DNA from: MR-S7 sp000400995
GTDB taxonomy: Bacteria > Pseudomonadota > Gammaproteobacteria > Burkholderiales > Burkholderiaceae_C
Assembly: GCF_045291395.1 (NCBI RefSeq)
Contig: NZ_CP152342.1
Coordinates: 3,720,001 to 3,784,000 of the forward strand
Direction of reading: 5' to 3'
Length of the DNA stretch: 64,000 nt
In this document: positions 63,309 to 64,000 of the stretch, one piece after another
Numbering within the stretch: the first letter of the stretch is position 1
Layout of the letters: every line of letters starts with the position of its first letter
The notes under the pieces: generated by a model
Databases searched by the model: none
What the model was told of the DNA's origin: nothing
The model's input: the letters and a program-made list of their open reading frames with translations, nothing else
Position numbers and translations under genes: made by a program

Positions 63309-64000
63309 GGCCGCGCAGGAATTTGAGCGCCGCGCGAGCGCAGCCCGCGCAGGCCCAGAGCCGCCATCAGCACCGCCAACAGCACCAGGGTCCATTCGCT
63401 CAGCGTGGGGATGGACGCAAGCGCACTGGGGACGGCGAACGGCGTGCTGAACACGCCGCTGGCATTGCCCGCAGCGTCGCGGGCGATGAAGTGGAATACG
63501 TAGGCAGATCCAGGCGCCAGACCAGCGATGGGGATGGCGGCAAGCGCGTTGGCGGTCAGGGTTATCGGCGCACCTGAGGCGAGCAGCGCGGCAGCGGCCG
63601 GCGCGGCGGTGCCGGCGGGCAGCACCTGCCAGTAGCCGGCAGCGTCTTCGGTCGCCGCCAGACTGGCGCCAGCCGTGGCTCCGTCGGCACCGGGCACGAT
63701 CGTGGGAGCGGCGGCGAGGGCGGGCGCCGTGGTGTCGCCCAGCGCATCGAAGGCTGCCAGGGATTGCCCGCCGCGCACCAAGCGGACTCCCAAAGAGACG
63801 AATTTGGCGCCGTAGCCGACGCTGCCGCTGCCAAAGCCGACGTAGAACGCGGCGACGGAAGAGTGCGCTAAGTGGGTGGACGACCAGAAGGTGACAGACG
63901 GGCTGCCGGGAGGCGGGTGGTTGGAAAACACAGCATCGACGTACGGCCCCACCGCGCCATCGATCCTCACCAGGGATTCCAGCTCCTTGATGTTGGGCAG
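63305..64000 (-). CDS. DUF1566/Lcl-domain surface protein with IPTL-CTERM sorting signal, 3' part
   Basis: The frame is open at the window edge, so the N-terminus is missing. The visible start LPNIKELESLVRIDG and VTFWSSTHLAHSSVAAFYVG are the DUF1566 (Lcl C-terminal) pattern of surface and adhesin-like proteins. A fibronectin-type beta domain follows (YVFHFIARDAAGNASGVFST). The C-terminus is SIPTLSEWTLVLLAVLMAAL then RGLRSRG: an IPTL motif, one hydrophobic helix and a basic tail, the IPTL-CTERM sorting signal known from Comamonadaceae and relatives. It is expected to be exported and processed at the cell surface. Confidence 0.85.
   Translation of the reverse strand: MPNIKELESLVRIDGAVGPYVDAVFSNHPPPGSPSVTFWSSTHLAHSSVAAFYVGFGSGSVGYGAKFVSLGVRLVRGGQSLAAFDALGDTTAPALAAAPTIVPGADGATAGASLAATEDAAGYWQVLPAGTAAPAAAALLASGAPITLTANALAAIPIAGLAPGSAYVFHFIARDAAGNASGVFSTPFAVPSALASIPTLSEWTLVLLAVLMAALGLRGLRSRGAQIPARP

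Overview
The window looks like chromosome from a high-GC betaproteobacterium, most likely Burkholderiales/Comamonadaceae (Acidovorax-like). This rests on gene content and order (corC-lnt, glyQ-glyS-gmhB-plsC, fabA-fabB, otsB-GH15-otsA, a phasin, an IPTL-CTERM protein) and on short hairpin repeats of a kind I recall from that family. No rRNA, tRNA, CRISPR, integrase or transposase gene was seen.

Region 1 (1-26.95 kb) is read entirely on the minus strand. From its upstream end it has the dTDP-rhamnose genes rfbB-rfbD-rfbA-rfbC, two glycosyltransferases, and a type II secretion-like cluster (gspE-F-G-H-I-J-K-L-M, a GspC/PilP-position protein, secretin gspD, a lipoprotein). Next come a monocistronic secreted protein with its own promoter and terminator, a lipoprotein and a parvulin-like isomerase. 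Two more glycosyltransferases, a Wzm/Wzt polysaccharide exporter and three tailoring enzymes (acyltransferase, coiled-coil methyltransferase, hexapeptide acyltransferase) follow, then the start of a lytic transglycosylase. Together they read as synthesis, capping and ABC export of a rhamnose-containing surface polysaccharide, with a protein-secretion machine embedded between its two halves.

Region 2 (27-41.3 kb) is housekeeping: phasin, TetR regulator, coaX, LysM/BON protein, rhodanese, YgjP-like protease, plsC, gmhB, a membrane protein, glyS, glyQ, fabB, fabA, lnt, corC and a GNAT protein.

Region 3 (41.4-64 kb) holds an Lrp-type regulator divergent from hppD-phhA (aromatic amino acid catabolism), an alpha/beta hydrolase, fadD-like ligase, MBL hydrolase, a Fur-boxed siderophore receptor with its piuC dioxygenase, slt, 5-FTHF cyclo-ligase, GST, amidohydrolase, cca, trxC, the trehalose cluster otsB-GH15-otsA, a ROK sugar kinase, a small membrane protein and the 3' part of an IPTL-CTERM surface protein.

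Two things affect how this annotation should be read. First, 11 genes are broken at 15 places; 14 are one-base losses in homopolymer runs and one is a two-base loss in a GC repeat. Essential lnt is among them, so I treat these as probable sequence errors and give repaired gene extents. Second, about 11 copies of a 45-55 bp hairpin repeat lie between 25 and 63 kb, mostly at gene 3' ends but several inside coding sequence, and a 286-bp MITE-like element with long terminal inverted repeats lies between fiu and piuC.
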